Positions 9,218-16,834 of a DNA stretch of 64,000 nt are shown here, piece by piece. A program made the position numbers and the translations under genes. The stretch spans positions 1 through 64,000 of the forward strand of contig CAVPGV010000002.1 of the NCBI GenBank assembly GCA_963704075.1, in the 5' to 3' direction. The stretch is from JADKAV01 sp963704075 (GTDB lineage Bacteria > Actinomycetota > Actinomycetes > S36-B12 > UBA10799). The notes beneath the pieces were generated by a model, which saw nothing but the letters and a program-made list of their open reading frames with translations, had not been told where the DNA came from and made no database searches. Each line of letters opens with the position of its first letter. Position 1 is the stretch's first letter.

Positions 9218-10339
9218 TCACGCCTCGAAGATCGTCTGCCCCACGTAGCCGCCCGGCTGGGCTCCCGGGAAGCAGGCGAACAAGGCGCTGCCCTCGGCCA
9301 CCGTGAACTTGTTGAGCGCGTCGCCCACATCGAGCCGAGCCTGGACGGGGATGAAGCCCGTTCGCGGATCGGCCTGCCAGGCCATGAACAGTAGTCCCGC
9401 GCCGTCCTGCCCGTCGTCGTAGGAGAAGGAACGGCGCTGGATGCGCGCCCCGCGCGTGTTCTCGGGGTTGGCCAGGCGGGCGTGGGCGTCGGCCGGGATG
9501 ATCAATTCCCGCTCAGCGGTCTGGGCTGACAGGTCGAGCGGGTCGTCCTCCTGTGCGCCCGTGAGCGGGGCGCCGCTGTCCTTGAAGCGCCCGATCACCG
9601 CCTCCTGCGTCTGCAGCGGTACAGAGTTCCAGGCGTCGAGCGCGATGCGGATCCGGCGGACCGCCACGTAAGAGCCCCCGCGCAACCACTGCGGCTGGGT
9701 GTCGGCAGACCAGACGGTCTGTGCGAACAACGGGTCGGATTCAGCGAGGTTGGCCGTACCGTCGATCTGGCCCATCAGGTTGCGCCGGGTCGGCGACGAG
9801 AAGCCACGCTGCCACCAACGAACCTTTGCCGCCGATGATGCGGCCACCACCAGGTGCCGGGCGGCGGTGGCTGCGATCACGGCGTCGTCGGCACCGACCT
9901 GCAGGACAAGGTCACCGCCGGTCCAGCGCTTCTGGAGCTGGTCCTTGCTGAAGGCGGGCAGTGGCGCGAAACCGTCGGGCTGCAGACGCGCCATCCCGAG
10001 AGCGGGCAGGAACCCGGGGCCGATGCCCCACGTGGCGGTCAGCCGGGCCGGTGCGGCGAACAGGTCGGCGTCCGGGGTTCCGGACAGGTTCGTGGCCATC
10101 AGATCGGTCCAGGTGCCGAAGACCTCCTGCACCTTGGCCGGATCGGTAGTGGTCAGATCCAGCGATACCAGTTCCACCCGTGCCTGCGCTGGTGTCGCGA
10201 TCCCGGCCTGGTGTTCGCCGTAGAACGGCACCGTCGCGTCGTCGTCGGCTTGTTGTGTCCAGACAGCCGCACCCCCGACGGCCGCGGCAGTGCCGGCCAG
10301 GACACCCCCAGCCAGCACTGCGCGCCGTGAGAGCGTCAT
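9218..10339 (-). CDS. Tat-exported DyP-type haem peroxidase
   Basis: 373 residues from ATG 10339, coupled by ATGA to the copper-chaperone gene. A twin-arginine signal (LSRRAVLAGGVLAG) is followed by a complete DyP fold. The distal GxxDGT motif is present as MGQIDGTANL, and the proximal histidine region as DAHARLANPENTRGARIQRR with SFSYDDGQDGAGLLFMAW. It resembles EfeB and other class A/I DyPs that use H2O2 and haem outside the membrane. Its place at the end of a copper operon is unusual; a role in oxidative protection or haem handling is inference. Confidence 0.88.
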   Translation of the reverse strand: MTLSRRAVLAGGVLAGTAAAVGGAAVWTQQADDDATVPFYGEHQAGIATPAQARVELVSLDLTTTDPAKVQEVFGTWTDLMATNLSGTPDADLFAAPARLTATWGIGPGFLPALGMARLQPDGFAPLPAFSKDQLQKRWTGGDLVLQVGADDAVIAATAARHLVVAASSAAKVRWWQRGFSSPTRRNLMGQIDGTANLAESDPLFAQTVWSADTQPQWLRGGSYVAVRRIRIALDAWNSVPLQTQEAVIGRFKDSGAPLTGAQEDDPLDLSAQTAERELIIPADAHARLANPENTRGARIQRRSFSYDDGQDGAGLLFMAWQADPRTGFIPVQARLDVGDALNKFTVAEGSALFACFPGAQPGGYVGQTIFEA

Positions 10340-10870
10340 GACGCCGAAGGGCTCGCTTCCATCATGTCGCTGTCCATACCGTCCATGCCGTCGTCCTGCG
10401 TCATCCCCTCGCGGGCCCTCACCGGAGCGGCCACCTCCACGGTTTCGCCGTTGGACAGATCCAAGGTCACGGTGACCTCGTCGCCGACCGCCCACTGCTG
10501 GGTGACATCCATCAGCATCACATGGTAGGACCCTGGTTTGAGTTCCACCGAGCCGCCGGCGGGCACGGGCAGACCACCAGAGACCTCCTGCATGGTCTCG
10601 GTGTTGCCGTCGCTGACGAACTCGTGGACCTGCACCATGCCCACTCCCGGTGCCGATCCACCGGTGATGTTGACGGTTTCGGAACCGGAGTTACTCACTG
10701 TGCCGAACATGGCGGACGTGTCCGAGGCGGGCTGGGCGATCCAAGGGTCGGACACCGTGACTGCCGCGTCCGTGACAGGTGCGGTCGTCTGCGCATCCGT
10801 GGCCGACTCGCTGGAACAGCCGGCCAGCGCAAGGGTGGCGACCGCGGCGGCGAGAAGCAGTCTTCTTCAC
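10336..10870 (-). CDS. PCu(A)C-type periplasmic copper chaperone lipoprotein, frameshifted N-terminus
   Basis: The mature domain has the Cu(I) motif H(x)nM...HxM, seen as VQVHEF, TETMQEV and GSYHVMLMDV. A Met/Asp-rich tail (DDGMDGMDSDMMEASP) may add metal ligands. The start GTG at 10870 has GGAG upstream and reads VKKT; after about four codons one surplus base moves the frame. The second frame reads LLLAAAVATLALAGCSSES, a lipobox. So the gene is intact except for that indel near 10858. It sits between SCO1 (11 bases upstream) and the DyP gene (ATGA overlap) and likely delivers Cu to an exported or membrane oxidase. Confidence 0.78.
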
Positions 10871-10880
10871 GGTGATTCTC

Positions 10881-11501
10881 CTATTCCTCAACCAGCCGCT
10901 GAAGGTCGTGCGCCACATCGGGAGGCTGGAATCCCGACGTGAAGATCAGATCGGACTGGTCGTCCTTGCCGAAGAGGATGACTTGCGCGCCGTGCTCGAC
11001 GGTGATCGTCCCGTCGTCGTTCTTGACCGGCGGATCCAGGAAGATGCCCACTGACTGCGCGGCCGCTTGGATGTCCTCGTAATCGCCGGTGAGGCCGATG
11101 CCGCGGTGGGTGAACGAGTCGAGCCACTTGCCCAACACTTTGGGAGTGTCCCGATCGGGATCCGAGGTGATCATCACCACGTCGATCTGGTCGGCGATGC
11201 CCGGTGGCAACTCACCCATCGCGACGCTGAGATCGGCCATCGTGGTGGGACAGACGTCCGGGCAGTGCGTGTACCCGACGTACAGCGCGGTCACCCGGCC
11301 CTTGGTGTCCTCAGCGATGCTGAAGTCCTCACCGTCGGTGTCGGTAAGGGTGACGTCTGGCTTCGGCAGCGGCTCGTCCAGGCTCGTCCCGAGGAATCCC
11401 GTGGTGTTGCTGGGGGTGACGACGACCGCAGCCGGTTCGTCGGCGGCGGCCCCACACCCCGCGAGAGCCAAGAGCAGGACGGCTGCGGCGAACAGTCTCA
11501 T
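10881..11501 (-). CDS. SCO1/SenC-family copper metallochaperone lipoprotein
   Basis: 206 residues. Signal MRLFAAAVLLLALAGC has a lipobox cysteine. The thioredoxin-like domain carries the Cu-binding CPDVCP (CxxxC) and the distal histidine in ITVEHGAQVILF. It acts at the outer face of the membrane in CuA-site assembly of cytochrome c oxidase. ATG 11501 overlaps the copD-ctaG stop by ATGA, so it is coupled to that gene; PCu(A)C follows 11 bases later. The set copD-ctaG, SCO1 and PCu(A)C is a coherent oxidase-copper insertion unit. Confidence 0.9.
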   Translation of the reverse strand: MRLFAAAVLLLALAGCGAAADEPAAVVVTPSNTTGFLGTSLDEPLPKPDVTLTDTDGEDFSIAEDTKGRVTALYVGYTHCPDVCPTTMADLSVAMGELPPGIADQIDVVMITSDPDRDTPKVLGKWLDSFTHRGIGLTGDYEDIQAAAQSVGIFLDPPVKNDDGTITVEHGAQVILFGKDDQSDLIFTSGFQPPDVAHDLQRLVEE

Positions 11502-13519
11502 TTCGAACTCCTTCCGGCACCCGCGTCCTGCTCTGCGAGACGACGGAGGTTCTCGTTGTAGGCCGCCAGTTCGGTATCGCCGTCACGCGCCACCCGGCGG
11601 TCGCGGCGAGTGGCCTCCTTGCTGTCCGACCGGGCCCACTGCACCGCGACCGCGATGATCAGCAGGAACGTGGGGATCTCGGCGATGCCCCAGGCGACAC
11701 CGCCGGCCGACTGGGAGTCAGCCACCAGATCGGGCAGCCACGGAGGCTGCACCTGGGAGTACCATCCCGAGCCGAATGCCGTGTCGCTCATCATGATCGG
11801 CACGGCGAAGAAGGAGTGCAGGAGCATCGCGATGACCGCGAGTATCAGCCGCCCCCACGGTGGCAGCGAACGAGGGAGAGGGTCGGTCTGGATGACCACC
11901 CAGGCGAACAGGTAGCCAGATGCGATGAAGTGGATCTGCATGGCGAGGTGCCCCACGTGACTGGACATCAGCCAGGAGAACAGGGAGGTGTAGTACAGCC
12001 CGTACAGGCCCACGGTGAAGACGAAGAGCACCCACAGCGGATGTGTGATGAAACGGGCGAACGGCGTGTGCATCCCCCACACGATCCATTCCCGGGGTCC
12101 CCGCCGGACGCCCGAGGACGACGGCAGTGCCCGCAGGGCCAGCGTCAGCGGCGCGGACATGGCCAGCAGGATCGGTGCGACCATCGACATGACCATGTGC
12201 GAGACCATGTGCCAGGTCATCGTCACCATCGCGTAGGTGGCGATACCCGCGTTGGTCGCCCACACGATCATCAACCAGCCGCCGACCCAGGCCACGGTCC
12301 GCAGGATGGGCCAGGCATCCCCCCGCCGGTGCAGGCGAACCACTCCCGCCACGTACAGGCCGATGCCCAGGATCGCCAGCCCGAGGAACAGCGGTTCCAC
12401 CTGCCAACCGAGTACGACGTTCGCGGCGCTCGGCGGCGGCGGGAACGCGCGACCGAGCAGAGTCTCCGCGTTCGTCGGGAACTGCACTTCGACGCGTGGG
12501 TACGCGGTCTGGGTCAGGGCCACCCCGATCCCGGCGGCGGCGGCCATGAGCAGAGCCTCGATCCCCGCGAACCGGATCAAGGTGGCGCGCTGCTCGGAGC
12601 CGGCACCGACCACCTTGGTCTGCAGCGTGCGTGCCGTGAACAACAGGCCTCCCAGCAGCACGACCTTCGCGAGGATGAGGACGCCGAAGGACGTGGTCCA
12701 CAGTTCGCTCACGGAGTTCATCCGCGCGAAAGCGGCACCCACCCCGGAGATGGCCAGCAGCACCACCGACCAGGTCGCAACCGTCCGGAAGACCGGCAGG
12801 GCCCGCATCGTGCCAGGGTCGTTGCGCACGGCGTGGAACAGGATCACGAGCAGGCCGCCGACCCAGACCGCCATCGACACCGCGTGCACCACGTCCGAGG
12901 TCATCGCGACGCCATGGGAACCCAGTGAGGACGCATGCCCGGTCAGTGCGGGCAGCCCCACGCCCATCAGCGCGACAGCACCCCATGCGGCCGCAGCGGT
13001 CACCGAGGAGGTGAATATCGCCCCCACCGCGATCGCCGCGGCCAGCCCCCCCACGATGAGGAACGCACGGACCGAGTCGACCGACCATGCGTACGTGCTG
13101 ATGACGTCCGGCGTGAGGGTCTGCGACATCGGCAGGCCCAGCGCCCAGGCGAGAGCCCACATCGCCGTCGCGAAACTCGCCACGGACCACAGGGCCGCCA
13201 CCCATCCGGCGCGCACGACGTCGTCCCGGCCGACCTGCGACAGCACACCCTTGCGCCCCTGCGGCCCCAGCACCGCCGCGTATCCCAGCAGACCGACGGC
13301 GAGCACGCCTGCGGTCGTGGCCAGCAGTCGGACGATGGGCAGGCCCCAGCCGACGACGGGGCCGGCGCCACTGATCTCGTCGATCGTGACCTCAGTGGCA
13401 CCACCCCCGACGACCAGGCCCACCACCAGCCCACCGACCAGGACGATGACCAGCGGGCCCACCCAGCGGGCCAACCGCGGGCTGCGGGCCACGCGGGTCG
13501 GGGCGACGTCAGTCTGCAC
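11498..13519 (-). CDS. CopD copper-resistance domain fused to CtaG/caa3-assembly domain
   Basis: 673 residues, GTG at 13519 with GGAGG seven bases upstream. The start lies inside the end of copC (11-base overlap). The N-terminal half (about 300 residues, 8 TM) is a CopD-type domain with HGVAMTSDVVHAVSMAVWVGG. The C-terminal half is a CtaG/DUF1404-like seven-helix domain with WHMVSHMVMSMVAPILLAMSAP and HFIASGYLFAWV. The fusion is known in actinomycetes and other Gram-positives. Histidine and methionine residues in the helices suit Cu import and delivery to cytochrome oxidase. Confidence 0.88.
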   Translation of the reverse strand: MQTDVAPTRVARSPRLARWVGPLVIVLVGGLVVGLVVGGGATEVTIDEISGAGPVVGWGLPIVRLLATTAGVLAVGLLGYAAVLGPQGRKGVLSQVGRDDVVRAGWVAALWSVASFATAMWALAWALGLPMSQTLTPDVISTYAWSVDSVRAFLIVGGLAAAIAVGAIFTSSVTAAAAWGAVALMGVGLPALTGHASSLGSHGVAMTSDVVHAVSMAVWVGGLLVILFHAVRNDPGTMRALPVFRTVATWSVVLLAISGVGAAFARMNSVSELWTTSFGVLILAKVVLLGGLLFTARTLQTKVVGAGSEQRATLIRFAGIEALLMAAAAGIGVALTQTAYPRVEVQFPTNAETLLGRAFPPPPSAANVVLGWQVEPLFLGLAILGIGLYVAGVVRLHRRGDAWPILRTVAWVGGWLMIVWATNAGIATYAMVTMTWHMVSHMVMSMVAPILLAMSAPLTLALRALPSSSGVRRGPREWIVWGMHTPFARFITHPLWVLFVFTVGLYGLYYTSLFSWLMSSHVGHLAMQIHFIASGYLFAWVVIQTDPLPRSLPPWGRLILAVIAMLLHSFFAVPIMMSDTAFGSGWYSQVQPPWLPDLVADSQSAGGVAWGIAEIPTFLLIIAVAVQWARSDSKEATRRDRRVARDGDTELAAYNENLRRLAEQDAGAGRSSK

Positions 13520-14063
13520 GCGACCTCCAGATGAGGACCCCGCCGCCGAGCAGGGCGACCGCAGCGAGCACCCAGACCAGCGGGTTGATTCCCGTGCTCT
13601 GCCCGGTGGCGGCAGATACCGGGGAGGCGGATACGTCCGGGGCCGGGGGGACGGCCGACTCCGCGGGAGCCGGTGGTTCCGGGGACCGCGTCGCCGACTC
13701 GATGCTGAACGAGAAGCGTCCCTCCAGCGGGTGGCCGTCACCGGCCACCGCCCGGTAGGCCACGGTGTAGGTCCCGGAATCCGCTGCGGTCGGCCATGGA
13801 GCCGTCAGGGTCTGACCCTGCACCTGAGCGGGCCCAAGGTCGATCGTCGCGCCGGTGGAGTCCTTGGCGACCATGCGCGCACCGGCGTCCAGCAAGGGCT
13901 CGGCGAAGCGCAGGCTCACGGTCGCCGGTGGCTTCTTGAGCGTCTGACCGTCGGCGGGGTCGGTGGAGATGAGGCTTGTGTGTGCGGCGGCGGGTGCGAC
14001 GGTGAACAGCGCCATCAGCGCTGCGACGAGAAGCACCCACCCACGCCGCTGCGTGGCGGGCAT
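13509..14063 (-). CDS. copC: CopC-family copper-binding protein with C-terminal membrane anchor
   Basis: 184 residues: a Sec signal ending AAAHTSL, so the first mature residue is the copper-ligand histidine. A CopC beta-barrel follows (LISTDPADGQTL, LRFAEPLL, GDGHPLEGRFSFSI), which has the second histidine in DGHP. A Pro/Ala-rich spacer and one C-terminal TM segment (WVLAAVALLGGGVLIW) anchor it. ATG 14063 has GGAG upstream. It overlaps copD-ctaG by 11 bases, the usual copC-copD pairing, and is likely exposed on the outside to bind Cu(II). Confidence 0.88.
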   Translation of the reverse strand: MPATQRRGWVLLVAALMALFTVAPAAAHTSLISTDPADGQTLKKPPATVSLRFAEPLLDAGARMVAKDSTGATIDLGPAQVQGQTLTAPWPTAADSGTYTVAYRAVAGDGHPLEGRFSFSIESATRSPEPPAPAESAVPPAPDVSASPVSAATGQSTGINPLVWVLAAVALLGGGVLIWRSRAD

Positions 14064-14100
14064 AGGAGAACTCCAGGGACGAAGGATCTTCGGGACAGAT

Positions 14101-14619
14101 CTAGCACCAGGCGGTGACAGGTGGGTCCCGGCCGTTCAATTCCCTGTGGATAGGCCCGGATCGCACCATGCGGACGACCCCCGCGTACGTCGTGCGCCAC
14201 TGCGGCATCGGGCTCAGGCCGGCCAACGCGCAGCGCACAGTCGTGGCCCACTGCAGGTACCGCCGGCGTGCCATCGCGAATGTGCGCGCCTCACCCCAGC
14301 GCAAGAAGACGGCCAGGACGACAGCGGCGACCGCGTGCCCGGCGAGCATGGATGTGCTCAGCGGATGTGCGTGACCGACGGTGAAGGCCACGTGCGAGAG
14401 CACCTGGATTCCGGCGACGGCCCCCATGATGGCCAGAAGACCGCGTTCTCGACGCAACCATCCGTACGACGCCAGCGCCATGGCAGCGGTCAGCAGTCCC
14501 AGGAACACCGGCTCGAGGTGGCCGCCGCCGACCAGATGGCCGGCCGTGGCAAGCCCCACAGACGAGCCCCCCAGCACCCAGGCGCGCGCCCAGCGCGACG
14601 GGGAGGCGGGTGTCTTCAC
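14101..14619 (-). CDS. Small multi-spanning membrane protein of unknown function
   Basis: 172 residues, GTG start at 14619. About four hydrophobic segments (GLATAGHLVGGG, VFLGLLTAAMALASYGWL, LLAIMGAVAGIQVLSHVAF, MLAGHAVAAVVLAVFLRWG) are followed by a basic soluble tail. Histidines in the helices are spaced much as in other copper-cluster membrane proteins. It sits 37 bases upstream of copC and nine bases after PPK2, same strand. I do not recognise the family with confidence. Likely part of the copper unit, by position only. Confidence 0.6.
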   Translation of the reverse strand: MKTPASPSRWARAWVLGGSSVGLATAGHLVGGGHLEPVFLGLLTAAMALASYGWLRRERGLLAIMGAVAGIQVLSHVAFTVGHAHPLSTSMLAGHAVAAVVLAVFLRWGEARTFAMARRRYLQWATTVRCALAGLSPMPQWRTTYAGVVRMVRSGPIHRELNGRDPPVTAWC

Positions 14620-14628
14620 ACCGACAGG

Positions 14629-15441
14629 CTAACTGAGCAGCGTTCCGGCGAAATCGGGAACGTGGGTCTGGGTGTCCTTGGGCGGGCGCATATAGCCGCG
14701 CGAGGCCGGGCGGTCCGGCAGCTTCAGCGGCGGCACCGTCACGTCCTCGTACGGCATGGATGACAGGAAGTGGTTGATGACATTGAGCCGTGCGGACTTC
14801 TTGTTGTCGCTCTCCACCACGAACCAGGGCGCTTCGGGGATGTCGGTGTGCACCATCATCTCGTCCTTGGCCCGCGAGTACTCTTCCCAGCGGGTGATCG
14901 ATTCGAGGTCCATCGGGCTCAACTTCCAGCGCCGCATCGGATCCTTCAGTCGCGACTCGAACCGGCGTTGTTGTTCCTCGTCACTGACGCTGAACCAGTA
15001 CTTGCGCAAGACCACGCCGTCCTCCACCAGCAGACGCTCGAAGATCGGCGCCTGGTGCAGGAAGCGCCGATACTCCTCGAGGGTGCAGAACCCCATGACC
15101 CGCTCGACTCCGGCCCGGTTGTACCAGGACCGGTCGAACAGGGCCAACTCGCCTGCGGCCGGCAGGTGCGGCACATACCGCTGGAAGTACCACTGGGTCT
15201 TCTCCCGCTCGGTCGGCGCTGGCAGGGCGACGATCCGCGCCGTGCGGGGGTTCAAGTACGCAGTCATCCGCTTGATGGAGCCACCCTTCCCCGCTGCGTC
15301 ACGGCCCTCGAAGATCAGGACGACGCGGGTCCCGGTGAGCTTGATCCATTCCTGCAGTTTCACCATCTCGGCCTGCAAGCGGAAGAGCTCGGCTTCGTAC
15401 ACCTTGTTCTTGAGCTTGGGTGCCTTCTCGTGCTTGGCCAT
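14629..15441 (-). CDS. ppk2: Polyphosphate kinase 2 (PPK2)
   Basis: 270 residues from MAKHEKAPKLKNK at 15441; the longer ORF upstream is not family-like. The Walker A region VVLIFEGRDAAGKGG, the Walker B LALFDRSWYNRAGVERV and the lid region (PMRRWKLSPMDLESITRW) are all present, typical of single-domain class I PPK2. It transfers phosphate between polyphosphate and nucleoside diphosphates in the cytoplasm. It is upstream of the copper genes on the same strand, 9 bases from the small membrane protein, so co-transcription is possible, although the functional link is unclear. Confidence 0.92.
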   Translation of the reverse strand: MAKHEKAPKLKNKVYEAELFRLQAEMVKLQEWIKLTGTRVVLIFEGRDAAGKGGSIKRMTAYLNPRTARIVALPAPTEREKTQWYFQRYVPHLPAAGELALFDRSWYNRAGVERVMGFCTLEEYRRFLHQAPIFERLLVEDGVVLRKYWFSVSDEEQQRRFESRLKDPMRRWKLSPMDLESITRWEEYSRAKDEMMVHTDIPEAPWFVVESDNKKSARLNVINHFLSSMPYEDVTVPPLKLPDRPASRGYMRPPKDTQTHVPDFAGTLLS

Positions 15442-15691
15442 GGGCACAGCGTATTGGTCACGTCCGCCGCAGCGCCCGCCCATCCCGCCAACCGTCGTCC
15501 CAGCTCGGTTCCACAACACGTCTGAGCCGTTGGGCGGAGCGCGGCCGAGGTTCCACCAAATCGGTCACGTGAACACGGATTCAGCACGATTCCGGGGCAG
15601 GCCGTTTGCCCTGACGGAGCCTGGTGGGAGAATGCATCAAGGGTGTCCAACGTCACGTTTCCGGCCGGCGCCCGGAGGGCACCAGAGGATT

Positions 15692-16747
15692 ATGCGGCAA
15701 CGGATCGAGTGGATCGACCTGGTCAAGGCCAGTTCTGTGCTGCTGGTCGTGTTCATGCACGCCTCCAACACGTTGGTGGACGTCGCCGGGACCTCTGCGG
15801 TGACGACGGCGCTTCATCACTTCAACGTCCTGGTCGAGCCGTTGCGGATGCCGATCTTCTTCCTGGTCTCCGGGATGCTCGCCGCCTCCGCCATCCACCG
15901 GCCGTGGCGCGCGACGACCAACCGCACGACCGGGATGGTCTATCTGTACGTGGCCTGGATGGTCGTCTACCTCGGCTTCATCACGCTGCTCGGGGCGTCG
16001 GTCACCGAACCCCTGAGCGCCATCGTCTTCGCGAAGAGCGGCTATTGGTACCTGTACGCCATGGTGCTGTTCTTCGTCATCGCCCGACTGCTGCGCAACC
16101 AACCTGCCTGGATGGTGGTGGCCGTCGCCCTGCTCCCCAACATCGCACGACCCTTGACCGACCAGTTCTTCGAAGGTCTGGTGCCGGGCGCCCTGTACAC
16201 CTCGATGGCCATGAACCTCGGCTTCTTCCTCATCGGCGCGTATTTCAAGGACCTCCTGGGCGCGGTGGCCGCCCGTGCAACCTCGACCCACACCGCTGCG
16301 CTGGGGATCGTGGCGGTCGTCGGCGGCATCGTGTGGTTGAACACCCCGTCCACCATCGGCCAGACGTACTTGTACATGAGCCTCGTCTGGGTGGCGTTCG
16401 GTATCAGCCTGGCCGTGCAGATCACCCGCAACGGAGCCCCGGCCTGGGCCGGCTACGTCGGTGCCCGGACCCTGCCGATCTACGTGTGGCAGTGGCCCGC
16501 GCTGTTCGTGGTCGGCGAGTTCCTGCCGGCCTCAGTGGTGTCCACCCTCGGTGCACAAGTCCTGTTCCCCCTGCTGTTCACCGCTGGAGTCGCCGGCAGC
16601 GCACTCATCCTGCACCGCTGGCCCGCGATGAAGCACCTGTTCCACGCCCCGGGCTGGGCGACACGGCCGCAGGACCTGCAGATCCCGGCGCGGATCCGGA
16701 CCCGTTTGCAGCGTCCCGAACCCGCTACAGTCACAGTGGGTCGCTAG
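15692..16747 (+). CDS. Acyltransferase family 3 membrane protein
   Basis: 351 residues from MRQRIEWIDLVKASSVLLVV at 15692 (AGAGGA upstream). The frame is open further 5' but overlaps PPK2 on the other strand, so the short start is chosen. Ten or so TM segments. The conserved first helix IDLVKA..VLLVVFMHAS has the histidine seen in OafA/ExoZ-like acyltransferases, and the RMPIFFLVSGM segment is also typical. The enzyme probably O-acylates a cell-surface glycan or lipid. No partner gene is near; the target is unknown. Confidence 0.8.
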   Translation: MRQRIEWIDLVKASSVLLVVFMHASNTLVDVAGTSAVTTALHHFNVLVEPLRMPIFFLVSGMLAASAIHRPWRATTNRTTGMVYLYVAWMVVYLGFITLLGASVTEPLSAIVFAKSGYWYLYAMVLFFVIARLLRNQPAWMVVAVALLPNIARPLTDQFFEGLVPGALYTSMAMNLGFFLIGAYFKDLLGAVAARATSTHTAALGIVAVVGGIVWLNTPSTIGQTYLYMSLVWVAFGISLAVQITRNGAPAWAGYVGARTLPIYVWQWPALFVVGEFLPASVVSTLGAQVLFPLLFTAGVAGSALILHRWPAMKHLFHAPGWATRPQDLQIPARIRTRLQRPEPATVTVGR

Positions 16748-16756
16748 AAACGATCA

Positions 16757-16772
16757 CGGTGGCGGGCCACCG
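16757..16772 (+). terminator. Short terminator-like hairpin after the acyltransferase gene
   Basis: CGGTGG-CGGG-CCACCG, ten bases past the acyltransferase stop. GC-rich and without a T run. Confidence 0.4.
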
Positions 16773-16801
16773 CCGAGCTCAGCCCACGCGATCCCACAAG
16801 T

Positions 16802-16813
16802 TACTCGCCAGTA
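16802..16813. promoter_or_regulatory. Short palindrome in the promoter of the EtfD-like gene
   Basis: TACT-CGCC-AGTA lies 22 to 33 bases before the ATG at 16835 and touches TAGTAT, a fair -10 box (16811-16816). The arms extend weakly to TTACT/AGTAG. A repressor bound here would block the promoter. A TetR-type fatty-acid regulator is plausible given the downstream gene, but no binder is identified. Confidence 0.4.
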
Positions 16814-16834
16814 GTATGAAACTGGGAGGTCTGT

